Positions 35,915-45,608 of a stretch of DNA of 64,000 nt are shown here, piece by piece. The stretch is from positions 12,171 through 76,170 of the forward strand of contig JANOVV010000029.1 in the NCBI GenBank assembly GCA_031417555.1. The letters are read 5' to 3'. Each line of letters begins with the position of its first letter. Within the stretch, counting starts at the first letter, position 1. A program made the translations under genes and the position numbers. The notes below the pieces were generated by a model that worked only from the letters and a program-made list of their open reading frames with translations, was not told the DNA's origin and did not search any database. Source of the DNA: JADKIH01 sp031417555 (GTDB lineage: Bacteria; Bacteroidota; Bacteroidia; AKYH767-A; 2013-40CM-41-45).

Positions 35915-36242
35915 GTTTTTTTTCAAAAATAAAGTTTAAAAACATGCATTAAGGATTGGAAAAAAAAAGATATTAAAACCGTATGGGGGAAAAGATCAAG
36001 ACAGAATTATACGTTTATTTAATTCAGAGATTGTGCAAATTATTTAATAGTAGAGCCTCTTTTTTTTGCAGAAAATTTTGTTTTTAAATCTGTGATTGCC
36101 TCTATACACGGAGAATAGAAGGCCATTGGCCATTAATTATAGTAATTTTACCACAGAACTTGCTGAAAGTAGCGTCGATGCTATATTTTTAGCATTCTTT
36201 GTATGATTATTTAATGTCTCCACTAGATCTTTCATTAAAAAA
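35915..36242. other. Intergenic, nothing firm
   Basis: About 330 bp between divergent genes. There are T-rich and A-rich stretches and a small palindrome (GGCCATTGGCC, about 36122-36132) but no coding frame that I trust and no clear promoter boxes. Confidence 0.35.
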
Positions 36243-39200
36243 ATGAGCTCGAAAAAATTAGTTTTAACATTAATTTTATATATATTTTCATTTTTCAATT
36301 TGTCAGCACAAATTGTAATAAATGAAATCTGTCCAACCAATGTTTCTATAATCGCTAACTCTGATGGACAATTTGATGATTGGATTGAATTGCACAATGC
36401 AGGATCATCAATGGTTAATTTAAATGGTTTTAGTTTAACGGATGATTCAACAAAACCGGCTCAGTTTACATTCCCAAACTATAATCTTGGTGCCGGTGAT
36501 AAAGTAGTTGTTTTTGCATCAGACAAAACAAATAAAATTTTAGTTGATCATTGGGAAATGCCGGTTAATGCCGGCACGATTTGGAGATACGCAGCAGGAA
36601 GTGCAGCCATTGATTCCAATTGGAGAAATTTAAACTTTAATGAAACAGTATGGACTGCAGATCATGGAGGAATTGGTTTTGGTGATGGTGATGATAATGT
36701 TATTATACCTGTTGGCCCATCTGTTATGTTGCGAAAGACATTCAATATTCCTGATACCTCTCAAATTCTTAAAGCAGTTTTGTTAATGGATTATGATGAT
36801 GGATTTGTTGCTTATCTGAATGGTGTTGAAATTGCCCGGGCAAATATTGGTACTGCCGGTTTCAGGCCTTTATGGAATTCACTTGCCGGCTATTCTCATG
36901 AAGCATTATCTTATCGCGGCTTTCCATTAGATTCATTTAATATTTCACCATCTGTATTTAAATCTGCCTTAAAGCCGGGAACAAATGTTTTAGCTATTGA
37001 AGTACATAATACCCCTGCCAATTCTGACGATCTTACAGCAATACCATATTTATTTTTTGGAATGCGTTCGCCGGGATTAACTTTTATTCCTATTCCTCCC
37101 TGGTTTCAGGTTCCGGCTAAAGAATATTTTAGTGCAAAATTTAAACTCAATCGTTTTGGAGAGAAAATATTTCTGAACAATTCTGTTGGAGTTACTATCG
37201 ACAGCAAGACTTATCCATCAATGGAAAACAATAATTCGTTTTGTAGAATACCTGATGGCTCTTCCAATTGGTGTTTTGTTGAATCGCCTACACCGCAAAC
37301 AACAAATAATGCTTCAACATGTTTCAATGGATATGCATTTCCTCCTGTATTTTCACGTGATGGAGGTTATTATAATTCAACACAAACAATTTCTATAAGT
37401 ACAACAACTCAGGGAGGTGTTATTCATTATACAAACAATGGAAATACACCAACGATAAATAGCCCTGTGTATACTTCTCCAATTGTTATATCATCTACAA
37501 AATCAATTCGAGCAAAGGTTTTTGCAAACGGAAAACTTCCCAGCAATTTAATTACGAATACCTATTTTATAAATGGATTTACACATTTATCTACGTTTTC
37601 AATTACAACGGATTCACTTAATTTATGGGATTACAATACGGGTATTTACGTTTTAGGTCCCGGAGCATCAGCAACATCACCATACAAAGGAGCAAATTAT
37701 TGGCAGAACTGGGAAAAACCAGCATCGATCGAGTATTATGATAAAAATAAAAACCTGGTAGTAAAAGTAGATGCTGATATAAAGATTTATGGAAATTATT
37801 CGAGAGCAAAACCACAGAAAAGTTTTGAGATTAAACTAAAAGATAGCTATGGCACCGGATCATTTGTATATTCAATTTATCCGGATAAATCGTATGTCGA
37901 TGATGTCAGTAATATAATTTTAAGAAACTCAGGTACAGATTGGAATAAAGTACATTTTCGTGATGCCATGATGGAGAGAATTATGAAAAAGACAAACAGC
38001 GGTTATCTGGCTGCGGAGCCAACCATTGTATACCTCAATGGAGAATATTGGGGCGTTTACTGCATCAATGAGAATCACGATCAGCATTGGATGAAAAATA
38101 ATTTTGGTTTAGGGAAAAGTGAAATTGATTATCTGAAAGAATCCGGTAGTAACATTGATGTTGGGGAAGGCAGTGATTCTTCTTTTTGGGCATTGTATAA
38201 TTATGCAACTACCGAGGATCCGTCTACACAAAATTATTACGATCAAATAAATACTTCATTAGATCTTAAAAACTACGCTGATTATTTTGCTGCTGAAACT
38301 TTTTATAATAATGGTGATTGGATTGGCGACTGGACAAATAACATTAAAATTTGGAGGCCAAATTCTCCGGGTGCTAAATGGAGATACCTATTATATGATT
38401 TGGATTATGGTTTAGGCTTGTACGGCACCCAGGATGACAACAGATTATCAATGGCAATAAATCCAATTGCTTTCAGTCATTCATCTGAAATGTTTGATGC
38501 AATTCTTAAAAATCCAACCTTCAAAAGAAATTTTATTAATCGCTATGCTGATTTAATGAACACAGTTTTTCTTCCATCGAATATAAATTCGGTTATGCAT
38601 TCATTAAAAGATACAATGTCTTTTGATATGCCTGCACACTTTGCGAAATGGGGAAGTAATACTACAAATTGGGATAATGAAATTTCAGCTATGATGGGTT
38701 TTGCAAATGCTCGCCCGGATATTATGAAGAATTTTATTAAATCCGAATTTTCGCTGGATGGTATAGTAACGCTTACATTTCAAACATCTCCGGCTGGTTC
38801 AGGCAGAATTGAAATAAGTACGATTATTCCAACATCTTATCCATGGACAGGAGATTATTTTAATGGTAACCCTGTTACACTTACAGCGATTCCAAATCCG
38901 GGATTTACATTTGATCACTGGCGTTCTAATAAAACTATTAATAGAGATAATCCTAATCAAACAGTAACGTATAATTTTACAAAGACCGAATCCATTAAAG
39001 CATTTTTCACTGGTTCTGCAGTAGCGCCTAAAATTTGTGTCAGCGAACTTAATTACAACTCTAATTCATCATACAATGCCGGCGATTGGATTGAGTTGCA
39101 TAATTATGGTACAACGAGCGTTGATATTTCCGGATGGAGATTGAGCGATGGAAGTGATAATCATAATTTTGTTTTCCCAACCGGAACAGTATTACCTATT

Positions 39201-41390
39201 AATGGCTATTTGGTATTAGTGGAAGACAGCATTAAATTTAAATCGCAATTTCCTTCTGTCAATAATAGGTTAGGTTTAATTGGTTTTAATTTTTCAAACA
39301 AAGGTGATCAGGTCAGGTTGATAAATAGCCAGAATATAACATACCTTTCTTTTTTCTATCAGGATATTGCACCATGGCCGGTACAGGCTAATGGATTAGG
39401 ATATACCTGTGAGCTATCAGGAAATGTTGCAAATCCAAACAATGGAAGCAGTTGGTTTGCAGGATGCATTGGTGGATCTCCCGGAAAAGCGTATGGCACT
39501 TCATTAACTATTCCTGTTGCTGTTTCCGGTAGTACAACATTCTGCAGTGGTGGAAGTACAATTTTATCCGCAAGTTATTTTCAAGGCAGTACTTATCAAT
39601 GGAAAAAGAATAATACAAATATCGGAGGAGCTACAGATTCTGTTTATAGTGCATCACAAGCAGGTTCTTATTCAGTAAATATTACTAATAACGGCTGCTC
39701 AGCATTAACACCATCATCAGATGTCTCGACTGTTACACAACAACCGGATCCTGTTACTAATTCTGCAAGTCGCTGCGGTGCCGGGGACTTAACATTATCA
39801 GCGACGTCATCTGATTCAGTTTTTTGGTATGATAGTTCTACAAACGGAAATCTTATTGGAGCAGGAGATGTTTTTCATATACCTTACATTACACAATCAA
39901 CTACATTTTATGCAAGAACAGGAAAAAATTGTCCTAGTAATTCTGTAGCAACTCTTGCAGAAATAAAACCACCTGCAGCATCGCCGGTTTCGAACGATAC
40001 ATTAAGATGTGGACCCGGAATTGTAACATTAAATGCAACAGATACTGCAGAGATAAGATGGTATAATGCATCTGTTGGCGGTGGTCTGTTGGCAACAGGA
40101 TCCTCATTTACAACAAACGTTCTTGAAAACGATACTTCTTATTTTATTGAGGCCGGAAGTGTTTGTCCGAGTTCCAGAATTGAAGTTCGTGTTATGATAA
40201 GCAGAACGCCTGAACCAGTTGTCTCTGATGCTTCACGATGCGGAAACGGAACACTAACGTTCACAGCTAATTCTTCAGCGCCGGTTTACTGGTACAAACA
40301 TCAATCAGGAGGTATTTCATTGGGTTCCGGATTTTCATTTACAACACCATTCCTTACTGAAGCCGATACTTTTTATGCAGAAGCAAATAATGGTTGTCCA
40401 AGTGCCCGTGTAAGAGTTATGGCAATTGTAAATTCAATACCTCCTGATCCGATTGCTGTCAATGATACAATCTGCGGATCTGGTTCAGTAACACTAATTG
40501 CTGATGCAACTGAACAGGTTAATTGGTATGATGCGCCTTCGGGAGGGAATTTACTTTTTACAGGATCTAATTTTACCACACCGATTCTAACAAATACACA
40601 AACATATTATGCTTCTACCGGATATGAATGTATGAGCAATAGAGTTTCTGTACAAGCTATCGTTCATTCAATACCGCCATCACCTATAGTTTCAGATGTA
40701 TCAAGATGCGGTCCAGGAACATTAATATTATCCGCTTCTTCTTCCTTGCCGATTAACTGGTACGATTCTGCTTCTGGAGGATTACCGATTGCATCAGGAT
40801 CTTCCTTTACTACACCGTTTATTTCAAACAATGTTACATATTATGTCGCTGCAACAGATGAATGTGAAAGTTTACGTTCAGCAGTGAATGCAAATATTGT
40901 AGCTCCTCCTATAGTTGATATTGGTCCGGATACTATTGTAATTCCTGCCGGACAATCAATAACTTTAGATGCAGGTACAGGATTTTCTTCATACTATTGG
41001 TCGACTAATCAAACATCGCCTCAGATTCGTGTTACAACTTCTGGTGTTTATTCTGTGGTAGTTACTAATGGTATTGGTTGTACTGCGTCTGATGAAATAT
41101 ATGTTGATATTATAACATCCATAAAATCAATAAATGGAAATGCAATTATTAAATTGTATCCTAATCCTGCCAAGGAAAAAATAATTTTAGAAATATCTGA
41201 TTTGCCTTCTAAAACTATAATGATAAAATTATATTCTATAGATGGGAAAATGGTAAAAAGAGAAATATTGAGTTCTTCTAATGGCCAATTCAAGAAAACA
41301 ATATTATTATCAGGAATAACTTCCGGACTTTATTTTCTGGAGGTGGAAAGCGATAATTATTCTACGAAATTGAAGGTTGTTGTTGAATAA
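36243..41390 (+). CDS. Giant secreted CotH-kinase/lamin-tail/Ig-repeat protein with T9SS type A sorting domain
   Basis: A 1715-residue exported protein (signal KLVLTLILYIFSFFNLSAQ). In order: a lamin-tail domain (about 22-95, INEICPTN...DDWIELHNAGSS), a sandwich domain (100-290), a chitobiase/Fn3-like linker (about 385-445), a CotH-type kinase-like domain (about 500-800; YLNGEYWGVYCINENHDQHW, NNIKIWRP, KWRYLLYDLDYGLGLY), a B-repeat-like domain (about 840-925, PVTLTAIPNPGFTFDHW), a second lamin-tail domain (about 930-1060), an Ig-like unit, five repeats of about 78 residues (SRCGPGTLTLSA...WYDS..GG...FTTP), a last Ig-like unit and a T9SS domain (LYPNPAKEKIILE ... LSGITSGLYFLEV). CotH relatives phosphorylate spore-coat proteins; activity here is inference. 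Confidence 0.87.
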   Translation: MSSKKLVLTLILYIFSFFNLSAQIVINEICPTNVSIIANSDGQFDDWIELHNAGSSMVNLNGFSLTDDSTKPAQFTFPNYNLGAGDKVVVFASDKTNKILVDHWEMPVNAGTIWRYAAGSAAIDSNWRNLNFNETVWTADHGGIGFGDGDDNVIIPVGPSVMLRKTFNIPDTSQILKAVLLMDYDDGFVAYLNGVEIARANIGTAGFRPLWNSLAGYSHEALSYRGFPLDSFNISPSVFKSALKPGTNVLAIEVHNTPANSDDLTAIPYLFFGMRSPGLTFIPIPPWFQVPAKEYFSAKFKLNRFGEKIFLNNSVGVTIDSKTYPSMENNNSFCRIPDGSSNWCFVESPTPQTTNNASTCFNGYAFPPVFSRDGGYYNSTQTISISTTTQGGVIHYTNNGNTPTINSPVYTSPIVISSTKSIRAKVFANGKLPSNLITNTYFINGFTHLSTFSITTDSLNLWDYNTGIYVLGPGASATSPYKGANYWQNWEKPASIEYYDKNKNLVVKVDADIKIYGNYSRAKPQKSFEIKLKDSYGTGSFVYSIYPDKSYVDDVSNIILRNSGTDWNKVHFRDAMMERIMKKTNSGYLAAEPTIVYLNGEYWGVYCINENHDQHWMKNNFGLGKSEIDYLKESGSNIDVGEGSDSSFWALYNYATTEDPSTQNYYDQINTSLDLKNYADYFAAETFYNNGDWIGDWTNNIKIWRPNSPGAKWRYLLYDLDYGLGLYGTQDDNRLSMAINPIAFSHSSEMFDAILKNPTFKRNFINRYADLMNTVFLPSNINSVMHSLKDTMSFDMPAHFAKWGSNTTNWDNEISAMMGFANARPDIMKNFIKSEFSLDGIVTLTFQTSPAGSGRIEISTIIPTSYPWTGDYFNGNPVTLTAIPNPGFTFDHWRSNKTINRDNPNQTVTYNFTKTESIKAFFTGSAVAPKICVSELNYNSNSSYNAGDWIELHNYGTTSVDISGWRLSDGSDNHNFVFPTGTVLPINGYLVLVEDSIKFKSQFPSVNNRLGLIGFNFSNKGDQVRLINSQNITYLSFFYQDIAPWPVQANGLGYTCELSGNVANPNNGSSWFAGCIGGSPGKAYGTSLTIPVAVSGSTTFCSGGSTILSASYFQGSTYQWKKNNTNIGGATDSVYSASQAGSYSVNITNNGCSALTPSSDVSTVTQQPDPVTNSASRCGAGDLTLSATSSDSVFWYDSSTNGNLIGAGDVFHIPYITQSTTFYARTGKNCPSNSVATLAEIKPPAASPVSNDTLRCGPGIVTLNATDTAEIRWYNASVGGGLLATGSSFTTNVLENDTSYFIEAGSVCPSSRIEVRVMISRTPEPVVSDASRCGNGTLTFTANSSAPVYWYKHQSGGISLGSGFSFTTPFLTEADTFYAEANNGCPSARVRVMAIVNSIPPDPIAVNDTICGSGSVTLIADATEQVNWYDAPSGGNLLFTGSNFTTPILTNTQTYYASTGYECMSNRVSVQAIVHSIPPSPIVSDVSRCGPGTLILSASSSLPINWYDSASGGLPIASGSSFTTPFISNNVTYYVAATDECESLRSAVNANIVAPPIVDIGPDTIVIPAGQSITLDAGTGFSSYYWSTNQTSPQIRVTTSGVYSVVVTNGIGCTASDEIYVDIITSIKSINGNAIIKLYPNPAKEKIILEISDLPSKTIMIKLYSIDGKMVKREILSSSNGQFKKTILLSGITSGLYFLEVESDNYSTKLKVVVE

Positions 41391-41537
41391 ACATGAAAAA
41401 ACAATCTTTAATGGGTCTTAAATAATGGGGTATTAAAAAGGTTAAACAAATCTTTTTTGATGCAAATCACAAACTAAAAGCTTCACATAACAACTGAAAT
41501 CATAGTATAATTTGCACCATTATTATTATATTTGTAA

Positions 41538-44500
41538 ATGGTGATTAAATTGAAGTATATATCGATATTTATTTGTTTTTCATTAATCCAAATGCTTATA
41601 AATCAGGCTTTTGGATTTATTCCCACACCCGATAAAGTTGTCGTCGTTGTTTTAGAAAATCACGCCTATCATCAAATTTATGGTTCTCCTGCTGCTCCCT
41701 ATTTAAATAGCCTGATAAATGGAAACCGGACGGCACTTTTCACTAATTCATACGGTGTATTTCATCCAAGCCAGCCAAATATGCTCAGGCTTTATTCAGG
41801 GTCGAATCAGGGAACTACGAATGGTAACCTGCCTCTTAATGCCCCTTTCAACACACCCAATCTTGGAGCATTATTAATCAATGCTTCTAAAACATTTATT
41901 GGTTATTCTGAAGGACTTCCATATCCAGGTTATCTTGGCGAGTTTTTCGGAGGCTATGCAAGAAAACACAGTCCTTGGGTAAATTGGCATGGAAGTACAA
42001 CTTATGCAATTCCTGATTCATTGAGTCAGCCTTTTACTTCTTTCCCTTCAGATTATAGCTTACTTCCTGATGTATCATTTGTAATCCCAACTCAGGATAA
42101 TGATATGCACAATGGATCTGATCCGGCAAGAATTACCAGAGGTGATAATTGGATCCTAAATAATTTGGGTGGATATATTGAATGGGCGAAAACGAATAAT
42201 AGTTTATTGATACTAACTTTTGATGAAGACGATAATTTTTCAGGTAATCATATTTTTACATTAATTGTTGGTGAGCCTGTTCTTCCCGGGAATTATTCAA
42301 GCCGTATTGATCACTATAATGTTTTACGTACGATTGAAGACATGTTTTCTTTGCCTTATGCAGGAGCATCAGCGTCAGCAACGCCAATTGATTACTGTTG
42401 GGATGATTGTTCCAATTCCGCTAAAATAAATCCTTCAGGGCCAATATATTTTTGCAATGGTGACTCGGCGGTGCTAACAGCATCAAGCGGACTTTCATAT
42501 GCATGGTCAAACGGAGCAACCACTCCTTCAATCACGGTTTCTTCAACAGGGAATTATAGAGTAACTGTTTCAAACGGATCGGGATGTACTTCTACCTCTT
42601 CCTATGTTGAAGTAATTGAAAGTGATTTTACTTCAGCAGGAACCTATTTTACAGAGACAATGGATACGGTTTTGTCTAACACTTCTATAGCAACTTATGA
42701 ATTAAATAATGGTTTTGACAATGATAATTTTACAATGTCGGGAACCGCTGATGTAAGAGCAACTGTTCAATCAGCAGGCTATGTTGGTGCTTCCGGTGGA
42801 GCAAATGTTTTCTTTACAAATACAGCAGGAAGAAATTTTATTATTTCGAATATAAATACCAGCGCTTATAATGATCTTCAATTGTCATTCGGAATTTATA
42901 AGGCCGGTATTAATTCCACAGGATCAGATTTTATTGTACAGGTTAGCAGCGATGGAATTAATTATACCGCTCTGAATTTTGATCCACTGCCTGCAGGTTC
43001 AGGTACGGCTCATTGGTATTTAAGAACGGCAACAGGTTTAATTCCCGCAGTAGCGAATCTTAGCATTCAATTTATTCAAACCGGCACAGCAACCCAATAC
43101 AGATTGGATGATGTGGCTTTAAGATTTTCAACCGGTGCCTCATATTCTATTACTGTTACTCCAGATGGACCTACTACTTTTTGTCAAGGCGACTCTGTTG
43201 GATTAAATGCTACTTCTATCAATACATATCTTTGGTCCACCGGACAAACAACTCAGAATATAAAAGTTGGGTCGTCGGGAGATTATTTTGTGTTAGGTAC
43301 ATTAATCAGCGGTTGTCAAATTGCTTCTAATTCTATTTCTGTAAATGTTTTACAAAAAAAATCACCTGCGGTAAGTATCAGCTCTAATTTAGGAAGTTCT
43401 ATTTGTGCAGGGGATAATGCAATTTTTTCTGCAATTCCATCTAATGGAGGATTGTCTCCGTCTTATCAATGGAAGAAAAATGGTAATAACGTCGGTAGTA
43501 ACAGCAACTCCTATTCGAATAATTCTTTATCAAACAACGATGTATTAACTTGTGTAATGACAACAAGTGAAACGTGTGTTTTGGCTACAAAGGATACGAG
43601 CAACAGCATTACAATGACCTTAAATCAAAATGGGGCAGCGAGTGTAAGTGTTACTAATGATTTTGCAGACACTCTTTGTGCCGGAGACATTGTTACATTT
43701 TATGCCGTTCCACAGTTCGGAGGTTCTTCGCCTTCCTATCAGTGGAAAAAAAACGGAACCAATGTTGGAACAAACAGCGATACATATACTGCTGGTTCTT
43801 TAAATAATGGTGATATAGTAAAATGTTTAATGACCACCAGTGCAACTTGTGCCACACCAATAACATCAACAAGCAACAGTATGACAATGATAGTATTTCC
43901 GAATGTTGCTCCTCAGGTTACTATCAATTCAGATCCTAATGACACAATATGTTTAGGATCCAATGTGAATTTTTCAGCAATTCCTGTAAATGGTGGACCG
44001 GCACCCATCTATCAATGGAAGAAAAACGGAATTTTTGTTGGTACAAATTCAAGTAATTATTCAAACAGTTCACTTATCACCAATGATCTTATTGAATGTT
44101 TAATGACAAGCAGTGCAGGATGTTCTTTACCGGAATCCGTTTCCAGTAATGGCATTTCAATGACTGTAAATAATAATGTTGTTCCTTCAATTAGTATCTC
44201 TTCCAATATTGGAACAATTATATGTTCGGGAGCAAATGTTGTATTTACCGCTATTGCTGTAAATGGTGGCAATGCACCAATTTACCAATGGAAAAAAAAT
44301 GGTTTAAATGTTGGAAATAACAGCAATATAGTTTCAATTAATACACTGAGTAATACAGATGAAATAACATGTACTTTAACAAGTAATACAATTTGTCCTT
44401 CACCGGCATCGGTAATCAGTAACAGTTTAATTATAACTGTAAATAGTTATGTTACTCCTTCTATTATTATTTCAGCAAATACCGGCAACACATTTTGTGA

Positions 44501-45512
44501 AGGGGTGAATGTAACATTCACTGCGACTCCGGTCAACGGTGGAAATTCACCCTCTTACCAATGGAAGAAGAATGGTGTTAACGTAGGGATAAACAGTAAT
44601 ACGTATTCTGATAATGCTCTTGCGGAAAATGATATAATACTTTGTATGATGACGAGTAATGCATCTTGTATTAATGGTAATCCGGCGACCTCAAATACTA
44701 AAAACATTACAATAACAAGAGTTCCTACCATTCAAAATTTCAGTCCCGCAACGGCTTCAAGTGGTGTCGGCGTTACCATAAACGGTACGAATTTTACAGG
44801 AATATCTTCTGTTAAATTTAATGGAATTAATTCTTCTTTTGTAGTTAACAATAGCACTAAAATTACTGCATACGTCCCTACAGGTGCTACAACAGGGAAT
44901 ATTACTGTTACTAATAATTGCGGAATTGCTGTTAGTGGTACACCAATTACAATAAATTCAACAGCGGTTATTTTAAATTTAAAAATTTTTATTGAAGGAT
45001 ATTATAAAGGCAGCGGACTAATGACAGAGGTTGTAAGTCCCGGCATTTGTGATACCGTTACTGTTGATTTGTGTGAAAATGTTTTTCCATTTAATGTATT
45101 ATATACAAGTAGAAGTATAGTGAATGCTTCCGGTGATGGTGCTTTCAATTTCCCTTTATCAGCAGATGGCAGCTCTTTTTATATAACTGTAAATAATCAT
45201 AACACTCTAAAGACATGGAGCTCGAATTCTCTATTGTTTAGTATGAATACAAATTACGATTTTACAAACGCCGCTTCAAAAGCATTCGGTAATAATCAAA
45301 AGAATCTCGGAGATGGAAGATTTGCATTATTCAGTGGTGACGTTAATCAGGACAGTCAAATAAACATTACCGATTTTGAAGACTTAAAAAATGCAATCCA
45401 GTTATTTCCCTTTGGTTATTTAATAAAAGATCTAACCGGAGATTATTTGATTGAATCTGCTGATTTTAGTTTATTGGAAAATAATATCGGCAGAATAATA
45501 ATGCGACCATGA
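41538..45512 (+). CDS. Giant secreted phosphoesterase with Ig-like and IPT/TIG repeats and GYYxGxGxM C-terminal module
   Basis: A 1324-residue exported protein. Residues about 30-290 are a phosphoesterase-family domain (PF04185 type: acid phosphatases and phospholipase C): KVVVVVLENHAYHQIYGS, SYGVFHPSQPNMLRLYSG, LPDVSFVIPTQDNDMHNGS and LILTFDEDDN, with Asp/Glu/His likely binding metal. It is followed by an Ig-like unit, a domain of about 160 residues (about 365-530, TETMDTVLSN...RLDDVALRF) shared with the next gene, another Ig-like unit, five repeats of about 88 residues built on YQWKKNG.NVG.NSN, an IPT/TIG domain (about 1070-1140) and the C-terminal module from about 1145. No YPNP-type sorting domain is present. 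The next gene, a partial paralogue, starts 96 nt downstream. Confidence 0.83.
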   Translation: MVIKLKYISIFICFSLIQMLINQAFGFIPTPDKVVVVVLENHAYHQIYGSPAAPYLNSLINGNRTALFTNSYGVFHPSQPNMLRLYSGSNQGTTNGNLPLNAPFNTPNLGALLINASKTFIGYSEGLPYPGYLGEFFGGYARKHSPWVNWHGSTTYAIPDSLSQPFTSFPSDYSLLPDVSFVIPTQDNDMHNGSDPARITRGDNWILNNLGGYIEWAKTNNSLLILTFDEDDNFSGNHIFTLIVGEPVLPGNYSSRIDHYNVLRTIEDMFSLPYAGASASATPIDYCWDDCSNSAKINPSGPIYFCNGDSAVLTASSGLSYAWSNGATTPSITVSSTGNYRVTVSNGSGCTSTSSYVEVIESDFTSAGTYFTETMDTVLSNTSIATYELNNGFDNDNFTMSGTADVRATVQSAGYVGASGGANVFFTNTAGRNFIISNINTSAYNDLQLSFGIYKAGINSTGSDFIVQVSSDGINYTALNFDPLPAGSGTAHWYLRTATGLIPAVANLSIQFIQTGTATQYRLDDVALRFSTGASYSITVTPDGPTTFCQGDSVGLNATSINTYLWSTGQTTQNIKVGSSGDYFVLGTLISGCQIASNSISVNVLQKKSPAVSISSNLGSSICAGDNAIFSAIPSNGGLSPSYQWKKNGNNVGSNSNSYSNNSLSNNDVLTCVMTTSETCVLATKDTSNSITMTLNQNGAASVSVTNDFADTLCAGDIVTFYAVPQFGGSSPSYQWKKNGTNVGTNSDTYTAGSLNNGDIVKCLMTTSATCATPITSTSNSMTMIVFPNVAPQVTINSDPNDTICLGSNVNFSAIPVNGGPAPIYQWKKNGIFVGTNSSNYSNSSLITNDLIECLMTSSAGCSLPESVSSNGISMTVNNNVVPSISISSNIGTIICSGANVVFTAIAVNGGNAPIYQWKKNGLNVGNNSNIVSINTLSNTDEITCTLTSNTICPSPASVISNSLIITVNSYVTPSIIISANTGNTFCEGVNVTFTATPVNGGNSPSYQWKKNGVNVGINSNTYSDNALAENDIILCMMTSNASCINGNPATSNTKNITITRVPTIQNFSPATASSGVGVTINGTNFTGISSVKFNGINSSFVVNNSTKITAYVPTGATTGNITVTNNCGIAVSGTPITINSTAVILNLKIFIEGYYKGSGLMTEVVSPGICDTVTVDLCENVFPFNVLYTSRSIVNASGDGAFNFPLSADGSSFYITVNNHNTLKTWSSNSLLFSMNTNYDFTNAASKAFGNNQKNLGDGRFALFSGDVNQDSQINITDFEDLKNAIQLFPFGYLIKDLTGDYLIESADFSLLENNIGRIIMRP

Positions 45513-45608
45513 AATCATTTTATGAAAGTGGTTTTATAACACAAATAAATATAAGTTAATAATAAAAAGTGCCAATCAAAAGTAACTTTTAGTAGTAACC
45601 GTCGACTC

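Noticed and set aside
36137..36397. An 86-codon frame on the minus strand before the CotH-like gene
   Set aside because: It overlaps the signal-peptide-coding start of the large plus-strand gene, has no recognisable feature and no leader; most likely antisense shadow.
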